Assembly: GCA_004555205.1 (NCBI GenBank)
Contig: SFIY01000012.1
Location: 1-64,000, forward strand
Source of the DNA: Clostridiales bacterium
GTDB taxonomy: Bacteria; Bacillota; Clostridia; Oscillospirales; Oscillospiraceae
Direction of reading: 5' to 3'
DNA: 64,000 bases
The notes under the pieces were generated by a model. The model was not told where the DNA came from and searched no databases. It saw only the letters and a program-made list of their open reading frames with translations. Both the position numbers and the translations under genes were made by a program. Shown here one piece after another: positions 41,758 through 50,300 of this stretch; the first letter of the stretch is position 1, and every line of letters starts with the position of its first letter.

Positions 41758-42489
41758 ATGCGCAGTCCAGTTGATCGGGAATACCCTGTACCGCTTTATT
41801 GGCAGGTTGCCGAGGCGATCAAGCGCCAGATTGCGGATGGCGTGCTCCGCCCCGGGGACAAGCTCCCTACCGAGAAATGGCTGACGGAGACCTATAATGT
41901 CAGCCGCGTCACAGCGAGAAAAGCCGTACAGACGCTCATCAGCAACGGCACCCTTGAGCGTGTGCGCGGAGAGAGTCCGACCATCGCGTACCCCCACATG
42001 AGCCGTCAGACGAACCATTTGTCAGGTCTGTCGGAGGACCTGAAAAAGATGGGCTATGTGCCGGGCGCTTTAATATTATTGTGTATGCGGGAAACGGCGA
42101 CGCCCTACGTCGCGGCAAAGCTGGATATAAAACTGGATGCACCGGTTTTCCGTCTGCGCCGTTTGCGCACGGCGGACAATATGCCCCTTGCCATCCACGA
42201 CTGCTGGTACCCGCTGGAGTATTGCAGTGACTTCCTCACCGAGACATACCACGCGGATTCGGTGTACGAACTGTTGGAAGAGAACGGTTTCGGGCTTGTC
42301 CGCGCCACACAGACCGTGTCGGCAAAGAACGCCACCCATAAAGAAGCGGAACTGCTGGGCATACAGGACGGCAGCGCGCTGCTCCATGTAGAGCGCGTCT
42401 CATACACCGCGACGAATATTGCCATGGAATTCTCTGATATGCTCTACAACCCCGTGCGCTACGATCTGCACATGGAGCTCAACCGCTGA
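41758..42489 (+). CDS. GntR/HutC-family regulator (UTRA domain)
   Basis: 243 residues from the ATG at 41758, with GGAGGG upstream. Residues 8-75 are a GntR winged helix (PLYWQVAEAIKRQIADGVLRPGDKLPTEKWL, NVSRVTARKAVQTL). Residues about 90-240 are a UTRA ligand domain (FRLRRLRTADNMPLAIHDCW, SALLHVERVSYTATNIAMEFSDML). HutC-type members sense small effectors, often a phosphorylated sugar. It is divergent from the PTS operon and is the obvious candidate regulator. Confidence 0.92.
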   Translation: MRSPVDREYPVPLYWQVAEAIKRQIADGVLRPGDKLPTEKWLTETYNVSRVTARKAVQTLISNGTLERVRGESPTIAYPHMSRQTNHLSGLSEDLKKMGYVPGALILLCMRETATPYVAAKLDIKLDAPVFRLRRLRTADNMPLAIHDCWYPLEYCSDFLTETYHADSVYELLEENGFGLVRATQTVSAKNATHKEAELLGIQDGSALLHVERVSYTATNIAMEFSDMLYNPVRYDLHMELNR

Positions 42490-42509
42490 GCACCGTACAA
42501 GTAAACAAG

Positions 42510-42544
42510 ACCCGTTTTTCGAACATTTTTGTCGAAAAGCGGGT
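42510..42544 (+). terminator. Terminator after the GntR gene
   Basis: ACCCGTTTTTCGA pairs with TCGAAAAGCGGGT with one wobble, followed by TTCTTCTT. The 313-base gap to 42803 holds this and the next hairpin and no gene. Confidence 0.75.
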
Positions 42545-42680
42545 TTCTTCTTGCCTGAAAGCCTTGCAAAATCAAGGCGATTTCATTTTGCCCTTATTAA
42601 TTCTCTGCCAAAAAACTTGCAAAATACAAATGTATTATTAGGATGCAAGGACGCAGCAACCGCCGCATCAAGGCAAAGCC

Positions 42681-42721
42681 AAAGGGCTTGCCGCCTGTAA
42701 TTCGCAGACAACAAGCCCTTT
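42681..42721. terminator. Hairpin between convergent GntR and TraX genes
   Basis: AAAGGGCTTG pairs perfectly with CAAGCCCTTT across a 21-base loop. It lies between convergent units and could serve either strand. Confidence 0.5.
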
Positions 42722-42803
42722 CGGTTGCTTGAACAATTTTTACTTTAAAATATTGTCTGAATTTTCGGGGGCACTTCATTCTTGCCCGGCTCTTTTCTGC
42801 CGC

Positions 42804-43535
42804 TTAGATGCCGAGATAAAGGCGCAGAAGGCCCAGAATCAGCAGATGAACGGGATAAAACCAATAATAAAGCATTTTGTGCTGTTTGCCGCGCTCGCCG
42901 TTGTATGTAAGTGTCAGACCGAAGCCCAAAAGCGCCCAAGGCTCTTTGAACATGGAGGCATAGCCAAAAGGAATGGCAAAAACAGGCATATCGTGGAACA
43001 GATAAAAGAAATAACCGATTAAAATGGCATGATGCTCGTAGTCGAGACTCAAGGACATGGAAACAATGCACATGCCCAAAACAATTAAAATAGATACGAG
43101 ATACCAAAGCGCCTTCGATCGCTTTTGCATTTTTTCTTTCAGGGTATCTATGATCCAGACGGTAACCAGCACCAGCGCCAGCGTGAACATCACATTGTTC
43201 CAGTTCATGTTGAAGAAGGATGCCGTTGTGAACATATCAAAGGGCACCTCCGATATGACACCGAATAGCAGCAAATTCAGCAAATATTTCTTACGGTTTC
43301 GGGTTTTGAAGTACCCCTCCACCAGCATAAAGCAAAACAGCGGAAAGGCAATTCGGCCGATGATATCAAAGACATCACTGATGAAGGCAAGAAACCCGTG
43401 ATTTGACTCTAAATACGGATAGATCAGCGCCTTGTTTACATGGTCTGCCAGCATGGATATGATGGCGATAAGCTTTAGACCTGCGCCTGAAAGAAACTGA
43501 AAGTTTTTGCAAAAACCGTTTATTCTGTCAATCAT
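42804..43535 (-). CDS. TraX-family membrane protein
   Basis: 243 residues with about seven transmembrane helices. GAGLKLIAIISMLADHVNKAL, IIGRIAFPLFCFMLVEGYFKT, and the closing YYWFYPVHLLILGLLRL are TraX marks. The plasmid protein acetylates pilin; chromosomal homologues in Firmicutes have no settled role and probably belong to a wider acyltransferase group. It is divergent from kamB, separated by 306 bases with no gene and only a TATAAT at 43797. Confidence 0.85.
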   Translation of the reverse strand: MIDRINGFCKNFQFLSGAGLKLIAIISMLADHVNKALIYPYLESNHGFLAFISDVFDIIGRIAFPLFCFMLVEGYFKTRNRKKYLLNLLLFGVISEVPFDMFTTASFFNMNWNNVMFTLALVLVTVWIIDTLKEKMQKRSKALWYLVSILIVLGMCIVSMSLSLDYEHHAILIGYFFYLFHDMPVFAIPFGYASMFKEPWALLGFGLTLTYNGERGKQHKMLYYWFYPVHLLILGLLRLYLGI

Positions 43536-43841
43536 TCATTTTAACTCCTTATGTTTGTTGCGAAATTGCTGAAATGATGCAGCCCCGGTAAGAATACATT
43601 TTCAAAGCCTGTTTTGCGATAGCATATAACACGCACAGCACAGAGCAGGTGAGAGGGTCAATTCCGTTGCAAAACAGAAAAGGCAGGGAAATTATAACAC
43701 AAAACCGCCGATAAATCTACTGTCACATTTCCCGGGGATTTCGTAGGTTTGTCAATAATGAAGGAAAAATGCCTTTCTTTTTGCAACAGAATACGATATA
43801 ATGTCTGATTAGTATGAAATCAATTGAGAGGAGTGCAAACG

Positions 43842-44774
43842 ATGCACGGAGAATTGGATCGGCTGCTGCGGCAGGTGAAAACGGTGTCCATCGTCGGTAT
43901 GTGCAAAAACGCAGGTAAGACGACGGTGCTCAATTGGATCTTGGCCAACAGTCGGCGTGACCGTATTATGGGCCTGACTTCCATCGGCCGTGACGGTGAA
44001 TCCACCGATGTGGTCACCGGTACGGAAAAGCCCGGTATTTATGTGCCGGAGGGCACCTTGCTGGCCACGGCAAAGGATATGCTGCGCCTTTGCGATATTA
44101 CCAAGGAAATCCTGGTGACCACCGGTATCCCTACGCCGTTGGGCGAGGTGATTATTTTGCGTGCCAAAAGCGACGGTTATATTCAATTGGCCGGCCCGTC
44201 GATTACGGCGCAGCTCAAGGGCGTATCGCAGCAGTTCTTTGACCTGGGTGCAGACCAGTCGATTATTGACGGCGCATTGGGCCGTAAGAGCCTGGGTGCC
44301 CGGGCCGTGGCGGAGGGCGTCATCCTCTGTACCGGCGCCAGCTATCATATGAGCATGGAAAAGGTCATTGCCGATACGGCGAATATTTACCGCATCATGA
44401 ATATTCCCAAGGCGGAAACGCTGCCGGAGGAAATGACAGAGAGCCTTGAAAAGACGCTGAAAGACCGTGGAGAAGCCCTGATCGGCGGTGCGCTGACGGA
44501 TACGATGCTGCTGCCGCTGCTGCGCAGCGGTGTACTGCGCGGCGGCCGACTGGTGGTGAAAGACCCCAGTAAGGTGCTGCTGACGACGGATACGCTGGAC
44601 AAGCTGCAGATGCGCGATGTGAAGCTGGAGACAGCGGAAGCGGCCCGTACCCTGTGCGTGACCATCAATCCCGTGTCGGCTTACGGCTGGAAATTTGACA
44701 AAGATGAGTTCATGGCGAAAATGTGTGAAGCCGTGGAGGTGCCTGTGATCAATGTAAAGGAGGAGCTGGCATGA
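43842..44774 (+). CDS. kamB: Lysine 5,6-aminomutase reactivase subunit KamB
   Basis: 310 residues from the ATG at 43842 (GAGAGGAG upstream). GMCKNAGKTT at 19-28 is a P-loop, followed by GLTSIGRDGESTDVVTGTEKPGIYVPEGT. It matches the KamB partner found beside kamC in lysine-fermenting clostridia and fusobacteria. The pair is thought to restore aminomutase by replacing damaged adenosylcobalamin, using ATP. It overlaps kamC by 4 bases. Confidence 0.88.
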   Translation: MHGELDRLLRQVKTVSIVGMCKNAGKTTVLNWILANSRRDRIMGLTSIGRDGESTDVVTGTEKPGIYVPEGTLLATAKDMLRLCDITKEILVTTGIPTPLGEVIILRAKSDGYIQLAGPSITAQLKGVSQQFFDLGADQSIIDGALGRKSLGARAVAEGVILCTGASYHMSMEKVIADTANIYRIMNIPKAETLPEEMTESLEKTLKDRGEALIGGALTDTMLLPLLRSGVLRGGRLVVKDPSKVLLTTDTLDKLQMRDVKLETAEAARTLCVTINPVSAYGWKFDKDEFMAKMCEAVEVPVINVKEELA

Positions 44775-46231
44775 TTCGTATCAGCTTTGAAGAAAGAGAA
44801 AAAATCGGTTTGCAATATGTGCTGGAATCTCTGCACGGCTGCAGTCCGTTTGGCTTGGAGCGTATTCGCCGCCTGCGTTTTTACGCACCGGAAGAGCGTG
44901 AGGAACTGGAAACCGAGCTTTATAATGTCCATCAGGCCAAGCAGGCCGCAGACGCGCTGAAGGATGTTTATAACAAGATTATGACTGTCCTGTGCCAGAT
45001 GAAGGATATTCGCAATTCACTGCGCCGCTGTCAGGCCGGAGAATGTCCCGACCATGTGGAGCTGTTTGAAATTAAGGGCTATCTGCAGCGTTTGGAGAGT
45101 CTGATTCCGCTGTTTCATGAGGCGCAGGCCGCGGCGCAGTTCCGTGACCTTGCCTTTCATGATCCGGCAAAGGCGCTGGCGGTTCTTGATCCGGAAAAAA
45201 CCCGTTCCCGCGGTTTCTATATCCCCGACAGCGCCACGGCGCGGCTGAAAGAGATCCGCCAGGCGAAGAAGCAGGTGGAAGAACAGCTTTTCCACGCGCA
45301 GACAGACGCGGAAAAGGATGATCTGCGCCAAAAGCGCACCCGTATCTGCGCGGAAGAGGAGAGCGAGGAAATGAAGGTCCGCAAGGCCATGGGTGCTGCC
45401 CTGGCGCCTATGGTGGACGATCTGCTGGCGGATGCCGACAGCGCCGGACGCCTGGATTTTATCATTCAAAAAGCGCTGTTTGCGGTTCGTTTCGGCGGCG
45501 TGCTGCCGGAGATCACGGAAACAGAGCTGGAACTGGTGGATATGGTCAATCCCGAGCTGGTGGATTTGCTGCAGGAGAAGGGCAGGGCTTTCGTGCCTGT
45601 GTCCATCGCGCTGGACCATGGCGCCACGGTGATTACCGGCGCCAACATGGGTGGCAAGTCTGTGGCCATGAAAACGGTGGCGCTGAATGTGCTGCTGCTG
45701 CAGGCAGGATTCCTTGTCTGCGCCAAAAAGGCAAAAATGCCGCTGTTCCACAGCGTGAAAATGCTCTTTGACGATCTGCAATCCATGCAGAGCGGCTTGA
45801 GCGGCTTTGGTTCGGAGATCGTGGAGTTCCAAAAGGCCCTGAAAGAGGTGGAGCAGGGCTATGCGCTGTTCCTGCTGGACGAATTTGCCCGCGGCACCAA
45901 CCCCGATGAGGGCGCAGTGATCGTGCAGGCGGTGACGAAATATCTGAGTGAAGTGCATGCCGTCTCACTGCTGACCACGCACTATGATAAGGTAGCCGAG
46001 TACGCCGACGCCCATTATCAGATTATCGGTCTGCGGGATGTGGATCCCGAGCAGATCCGCATGGAACTGGCGGCTACCGGCGAAGACGGCGTGGCCGTCA
46101 TCGCACGGCATATGAACTATGGCTTGTACCGCGTGGAGGGGAAATCCGACTGTCCCCGCGATGCGCTGAATATCTGCCGGATGCTGTCACTGAAGCCGGA
46201 AATTCTTAAAAAGATTGAGGAAGCCTATTGA
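44771..46231 (+). CDS. kamC: Lysine 5,6-aminomutase reactivase ATPase KamC (MutS-like)
   Basis: 486 residues. The C-terminal half is a MutS-type ATPase: Walker A in GANMGGKSVAMKTVALN, SGLSGFGSEIVEF, Walker B in LFLLDEFARGTNPDEG, and LLTTHYDKVAEY. The N-terminal half is helical and lacks a mismatch-recognition domain. It is therefore not a repair protein, and its place after kamB and before the lysine genes identifies it as KamC. It ends 62 bases before the promoter of the riboswitch-controlled operon. Confidence 0.9.
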   Translation: MIRISFEEREKIGLQYVLESLHGCSPFGLERIRRLRFYAPEEREELETELYNVHQAKQAADALKDVYNKIMTVLCQMKDIRNSLRRCQAGECPDHVELFEIKGYLQRLESLIPLFHEAQAAAQFRDLAFHDPAKALAVLDPEKTRSRGFYIPDSATARLKEIRQAKKQVEEQLFHAQTDAEKDDLRQKRTRICAEEESEEMKVRKAMGAALAPMVDDLLADADSAGRLDFIIQKALFAVRFGGVLPEITETELELVDMVNPELVDLLQEKGRAFVPVSIALDHGATVITGANMGGKSVAMKTVALNVLLLQAGFLVCAKKAKMPLFHSVKMLFDDLQSMQSGLSGFGSEIVEFQKALKEVEQGYALFLLDEFARGTNPDEGAVIVQAVTKYLSEVHAVSLLTTHYDKVAEYADAHYQIIGLRDVDPEQIRMELAATGEDGVAVIARHMNYGLYRVEGKSDCPRDALNICRMLSLKPEILKKIEEAY

Positions 46232-46293
46232 GCATAAGAATTTTTTATTCTTTAGATGGAAAAAAGTTTTTGTCATTTTCATCACAAAGTCAC

Positions 46294-46321
46294 TTGACAA
46301 ATGTGACAAAAAGAATATAAT
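46294..46321 (+). promoter_or_regulatory. Strong promoter of the lysine degradation operon
   Basis: Consensus TTGACA and TATAAT are 16 bases apart. GTCAC-N9-GTGAC (46289-46307) is an inverted repeat around the -35 box and may be an operator. Transcription would start near 46328, about 20 bases before the riboswitch. Confidence 0.85.
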
Positions 46322-46346
46322 TTAAGTATCAGAATCCATATATAGT

Positions 46347-46541
46347 CAATAGAGGCGCGAGTGACAGGGTACCTTTTTGCGTGGGACAGGCACCGGAAAG
46401 CAGAAAGGGAAGGGGTCGCCCGCCGAAAGGATAAGGTTCGCCTGCGCTTTATCCTTGGTAGCGTCGTGTAAACGGCGGTACTGTCATGTTTTGATACATG
46501 GAGCGCTATTGGTCAGCAAAATGACCGATAGCGCTTTTTTC
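46347..46541 (+). promoter_or_regulatory. Lysine riboswitch with overlapping terminator, predicted ON switch
   Basis: The core matches the lysine aptamer: AGAGGCGCGAG near the 5' end, GAAAGGGAAGGGGTCGCC and GCCGAAAGG, then GTACTGTCATG and ATGGAGCGCTATTG at the 3' end, as in the B. subtilis lysC element. P1 is CAATAG (46347-46352) with CTATTG (46506-46511). The terminator AGCGCTATTGGTCA / TGACCGATAGCGCT plus T's (46502-46540) uses the same 3' P1 strand as its 5' arm. P1 and terminator are thus mutually exclusive, so ligand-bound RNA should read through into kal. Confidence 0.9.
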
Positions 46542-46615
46542 ATGCCCAAGTGCTAAAGGCCGGATCTGCGGAATTCTGGAAAGAAGAACCAAATTTATGA
46601 AGGAGGAAAAATCTT

Positions 46616-47014
46616 ATGGAAAAGATGACATCTCTGCTCCGCCTGCGTATGAGTGCCAAGGATGCACATTACGGCGGAAACCTGGTTGACGGCGCTCACA
46701 TGGTGCACCTGTTCGGTGACGTTGCTACCGAGCTGCTGATCAAGTGCGACGGCGACGAAGGTCTGTTCTGCGCGTACGACAACATTGAGTTCCTGGCTCC
46801 CGTTTATGCCGGTGACTACATCGAAGCCTACGGCGAAATCGAAAAGATCGGCAACACGTCCCGTACCATGAAGTTTGAGGCCCGCAAGGTGATCGTTTCC
46901 CGCGGCGACATCAGCGCTTCCGCTGCTGACGTTCTGGCTGAGCCCATCGTGGTTTGCCGTGCACACGGTACCTGCGTCACGCCTAAGGACTGCCAGCGTA
47001 TTGAGCGCAAGTAA
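46616..47014 (+). CDS. kal: 3-aminobutyryl-CoA ammonia lyase
   Basis: 132 residues of hot-dog fold: [52 protein letters not shown], then a short tail. It matches Kal of lysine-fermenting clostridia, which removes ammonia from L-3-aminobutyryl-CoA to give crotonyl-CoA. It is the first gene after the riboswitch, with AAGGAGG before ATG. Codon use in this and the following genes is strongly biased, as in highly expressed genes. Confidence 0.92.
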   Translation: MEKMTSLLRLRMSAKDAHYGGNLVDGAHMVHLFGDVATELLIKCDGDEGLFCAYDNIEFLAPVYAGDYIEAYGEIEKIGNTSRTMKFEARKVIVSRGDISASAADVLAEPIVVCRAHGTCVTPKDCQRIERK

Positions 47015-47028
47015 GCGAGGGAAAAACG

Positions 47029-47856
47029 ATGGAAAAGCTGATTATCACTGCCGCGATCTGCGGCGCCGAAGTTACAAAGGCTTCCAACCCCGCTGTTCCT
47101 TACACTGTCGAGGAGATGGTGCGGGAGGCTAAGTCCGCCTACGAGGCAGGCGCTGCCATTCTGCACATCCATGTCCGCGAGGATGACGGTACGCCCACGC
47201 AGGACCGTGAGCGCTTCCGTGTCGTCATGGACGCCATCCGCAAGGAGCTGCCCGATGTGATCATGATTCCCTCTACCGGCGGTGCTACCGGTATGAGTCC
47301 CGAGGAGCGCCTGCAGCCCACTGAGCTGATGCCTGAGATGGCCACGCTGGACTGCGGTACCTGCAACTTCGGTGATGAGATTTTTGATAATACCATGCCC
47401 ACCATGCGCGCGTTCGGCAAGCGTATGCTGGAAAACGACATCAAGCCCGAGTATGAGTGCTTTGAGATCGGCCATCTGGATACCATTCTGACCATGGCGA
47501 AGAAGGGTGAGGTTCCCGGTGCTCCCATGCAGTTCAACTTCGTGCTGGGTGTCAACGGCTGCACGCCGGCCACCATTCCCAATCTGTGCCACCTGGTTGG
47601 CCAGATTCCCGCCGGTTCCACCTGGACCGTCACCGGTGTGGGCAAGTCCGCCTGGACCATGGCGGCTGCCGGTATCGCTATGGGCGGTAATGTCCGTGTC
47701 GGCTTTGAGGACAATGTCTATCTGGGCAAGGGCCACAAGGCCGCATCCAACGGCGAGCTGGTTGCCAAGGTCGTTCGCATGGCGAAGGAGCTCGGCCGCG
47801 AGATCGCTACTCCCGCTGAGGCTCGTGAGATTCTGAGCCTTAAGCCCCTGAAGTAA
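47029..47856 (+). CDS. kce: 3-keto-5-aminohexanoate cleavage enzyme
   Basis: 275 residues of the BKACE family. Glu14 in ICGAEVTK, His46 and His48 in AAILHIHVRED, and a glutamate in VGFEDNVYLGKG form the zinc and catalytic site. It converts 3-keto-5-aminohexanoate plus acetyl-CoA to acetoacetate and 3-aminobutyryl-CoA. The 14-base gap after kal shows one transcript. Confidence 0.94.
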   Translation: MEKLIITAAICGAEVTKASNPAVPYTVEEMVREAKSAYEAGAAILHIHVREDDGTPTQDRERFRVVMDAIRKELPDVIMIPSTGGATGMSPEERLQPTELMPEMATLDCGTCNFGDEIFDNTMPTMRAFGKRMLENDIKPEYECFEIGHLDTILTMAKKGEVPGAPMQFNFVLGVNGCTPATIPNLCHLVGQIPAGSTWTVTGVGKSAWTMAAAGIAMGGNVRVGFEDNVYLGKGHKAASNGELVAKVVRMAKELGREIATPAEAREILSLKPLK

Positions 47857-47898
47857 GTAAAACCTTATATTTAAAATAATTTTAGGAGGAAAAATAAT

Positions 47899-48951
47899 AT
47901 GGCACAGTTGAAAGGCAATAAGTACGGTACTCACCGCGTTATCGAGCCCAAGGGCGTTCTGACCCAGGCCGCCTGGAAGATCGACAACGACATGGACAAG
48001 AAGTATTCCAACGAGATCATCTGCGATGTTATCTCCCTGAACGTTGACTCCGCTTCCTTCACTCAGATTTCTGAGGCTTGCGGCGGCGACGAGAAGAAGA
48101 TCGGCGAAATGATCATGGGTATTGTCGCTGAGCGCGGCAAGCAGCAGAACCCCGTGACCGGTTCCGGCGGTATGTTCATCGGTAAGGTCGCTTACATCGG
48201 CGAGGACCTGCTGGCTAAGCCCGATTTCGACCTGAAGGTCGGCGATAAGATCGCTTCCCTGGTGTCCCTGTCCATGACCCCGCTGAAGATCAAGGAGATC
48301 AAGGCTATCCATAAGGATATCGACCGCGTGGATATTGTCGGTCAGGCTGTCCTGTTTGAGTCCGCTCTGTACGCAAAGCTGCCCGAAGATATGTCCGAGC
48401 CTCTGGCCCTGGCTGCTCTGGACGTTGCCGGTGCTCCCGCACAGGCTCGCAAGCTGCCCAAGGAAGGCGACAGCGTGCTGATCCTGGGTGCCAACGGTAA
48501 GTCCGCCGTTCTGTGCGGCTACGAGGCCATGAAGAAGGTCGGCCCCAACGGTAAGGTTGTCGGCGTCGTCCGTAAGGCTGCTCAGGTTCCCGGCCTGAAG
48601 GAACTGGGCGTTTACACCGATATCGTGGTTGCCGACTGCACCAAGCCCGTTGAGGTGATGGAAGCTGCTCTGGCTGCCAACGATGGCAAGGAGTATGATA
48701 TCTCCATCTGCTGCGTGAACATCGAGTCCTGCGAGATGTCCGCTATCCTGCCCGTCCACGATGACGGCCTGGTGTACTTCTTCTCCATGGCTACCTCCTT
48801 CACCAAGGCTGCTCTGGGCGCTGAGGGTATCGGCAAGGATGTCACCATGATCGTCGGTAACGGCTACACCAAGAACCACGCTGAGATCACGCTGAACGTG
48901 CTGCGCGAGAATCCCAAGCTGCGCAAGCTGTTTGACGAGAAGTACTGCTAA
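47899..48951 (+). CDS. kdd: L-erythro-3,5-diaminohexanoate dehydrogenase
   Basis: 350 residues beginning KGNKYGTHRVIEPKGVLTQA, the hallmark of Kdd. A Rossmann part has DSVLILGANGKSAVLCGYEAMKKVG. It oxidises 3,5-diaminohexanoate to 3-keto-5-aminohexanoate with NAD. The gene has TTAGGAGG before ATG. Confidence 0.94.
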   Translation: MAQLKGNKYGTHRVIEPKGVLTQAAWKIDNDMDKKYSNEIICDVISLNVDSASFTQISEACGGDEKKIGEMIMGIVAERGKQQNPVTGSGGMFIGKVAYIGEDLLAKPDFDLKVGDKIASLVSLSMTPLKIKEIKAIHKDIDRVDIVGQAVLFESALYAKLPEDMSEPLALAALDVAGAPAQARKLPKEGDSVLILGANGKSAVLCGYEAMKKVGPNGKVVGVVRKAAQVPGLKELGVYTDIVVADCTKPVEVMEAALAANDGKEYDISICCVNIESCEMSAILPVHDDGLVYFFSMATSFTKAALGAEGIGKDVTMIVGNGYTKNHAEITLNVLRENPKLRKLFDEKYC

Positions 48952-49038
48952 TTAATATTGTCCCGGAGGCAGGGGGGAGGTTTCCACCCTGCCACCGCGC
49001 TATCCGTCAATTTGATTTATTGAGAAGGAGAATTAATT

Positions 49039-50289
49039 ATGAAGACTCGTAATGGTCTGTTCGCTAATGTTCCCGAAGAGCAGTGGAACGATTGGCATTG
49101 GCAGGTAGACAACCGCGCCGAGACAGTTGAAGATCTGAAGCGCTATATGACCCTGACTCCCGATGAGGAAGAGGGCGTCCGCAAGACGCTGGGCAAGCTG
49201 CGTATGGCGATCACGCCGTACTACCTGTCCCTGATCGATCTGGACGATCCCTTTGATCCCATTCGCAAGATGGCAATTCCCCGCGCCGAGGAGCTGGAGT
49301 ATGCTGATTACGAAGATGCCGATCCTCTGCATGAGGACACCGACTCTCCCGTGCCCGGCCTGACGCACCGCTATCCCGACCGCGTCCTGCTGCTGATCAC
49401 TGACCAGTGCTCCATGTACTGCCGTCACTGCACGCGCCGTCGTTTCGCCGGTCAGAATGACTGCGAAGTGGCTACCTCTCAGATCGATAAGTGCATCAAG
49501 TATGTCGCCAACCATCCTGAGGTTCGCGATGTGCTGCTCTCCGGCGGTGACTGCCTGATGGTCTCCGACGAGATGCTCGAGTACATTATTGCCAAGCTTC
49601 GTGCGATTCCTCATGTGGAGATCGTTCGTCTGGGTTCCCGCACGCCCGTTGTGTGCCCCCAGCGTATCACGCCCGAGCTGTGCAACATGCTGAAGAAGTA
49701 TCATCCCGTGTGGCTCAATACGCACTTCAACACCCCCAAGGAGTTCACGCCCGAAGCTGCCAAGGCCTGCGCCATGCTGGCTGACGCCGGTATTCCTCTG
49801 GGCAACCAGTCCGTGCTGCTGGCCGGTGTCAATGACTGCTCTCATGTGATGATGGAGCTGGTCCACGGCCTGGTCAAGATGCGTGTACGTCCTTACTACA
49901 TCTACGCCTGCGATCCTTCCCTGGGCCTGAGCCACTTCCGTACCCCTGTTTCCAAGGGTATCGAGATCATGGAAGCGCTGCGCGGCCATACCTCCGGCTA
50001 CTGCGTGCCCACCTTCGTGGTCGACGCACCGGGCGGCGGCGGCAAGACGCCCGTTATGCCCAACTACCTGATTTCCCAGACTCCCCGCAAGGTCATCCTG
50101 CGTAACTTCGAGGGCGTCATCACTTCCTACACCGAGCCCGAGCATTATGTGCAGAATTGCCACTGCGACGTCTGCACCGGCAAGAAGGTGGCAGAGAAGA
50201 CCGGCGTGGCATGGGTCGCTCAGGGTACTCCTCAGCGCTATCTGGAGCCCACCAAGCTGCTGCGTAACGAGCGCCATGTGAAGAAATAA
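49039..50289 (+). CDS. kamA: L-lysine 2,3-aminomutase
   Basis: 416 residues, a radical SAM enzyme. Cys124, Cys128 and Cys131 in CSMYCRHC hold the 4Fe-4S cluster, and LLSGGDCLMVSDEML is the SAM motif. Lys336 in PGGGGKTP binds PLP. It converts L-lysine to L-beta-lysine, the first step of the pathway. An 87-base gap after kdd holds a CCTGCC/GGCAGG-type stem but no terminator. Confidence 0.96.
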   Translation: MKTRNGLFANVPEEQWNDWHWQVDNRAETVEDLKRYMTLTPDEEEGVRKTLGKLRMAITPYYLSLIDLDDPFDPIRKMAIPRAEELEYADYEDADPLHEDTDSPVPGLTHRYPDRVLLLITDQCSMYCRHCTRRRFAGQNDCEVATSQIDKCIKYVANHPEVRDVLLSGGDCLMVSDEMLEYIIAKLRAIPHVEIVRLGSRTPVVCPQRITPELCNMLKKYHPVWLNTHFNTPKEFTPEAAKACAMLADAGIPLGNQSVLLAGVNDCSHVMMELVHGLVKMRVRPYYIYACDPSLGLSHFRTPVSKGIEIMEALRGHTSGYCVPTFVVDAPGGGGKTPVMPNYLISQTPRKVILRNFEGVITSYTEPEHYVQNCHCDVCTGKKVAEKTGVAWVAQGTPQRYLEPTKLLRNERHVKK

Positions 50290-50300
50290 GAGGTATCGGA

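Noticed and set aside
44771..46231. DNA mismatch repair protein MutS2/MutS
   Set aside because: Only the ATPase part is MutS-like; there is no mismatch-binding or Smr domain, and the location beside kamB and the lysine genes identifies KamC.
46366..46378. GTACCTTTT at the start of the lysine riboswitch as another recombination core
   Set aside because: The bases are part of the conserved aptamer fold and lie far from any recombinase, so the match to the 23138 dyads is most likely chance.
46828..48879. Very long minus-strand open frame opposite kal-kce-kdd
   Set aside because: It lies antisense to three recognised enzymes and exists because of the strongly biased codon use of those genes; it has no start signals and a low-complexity translation.
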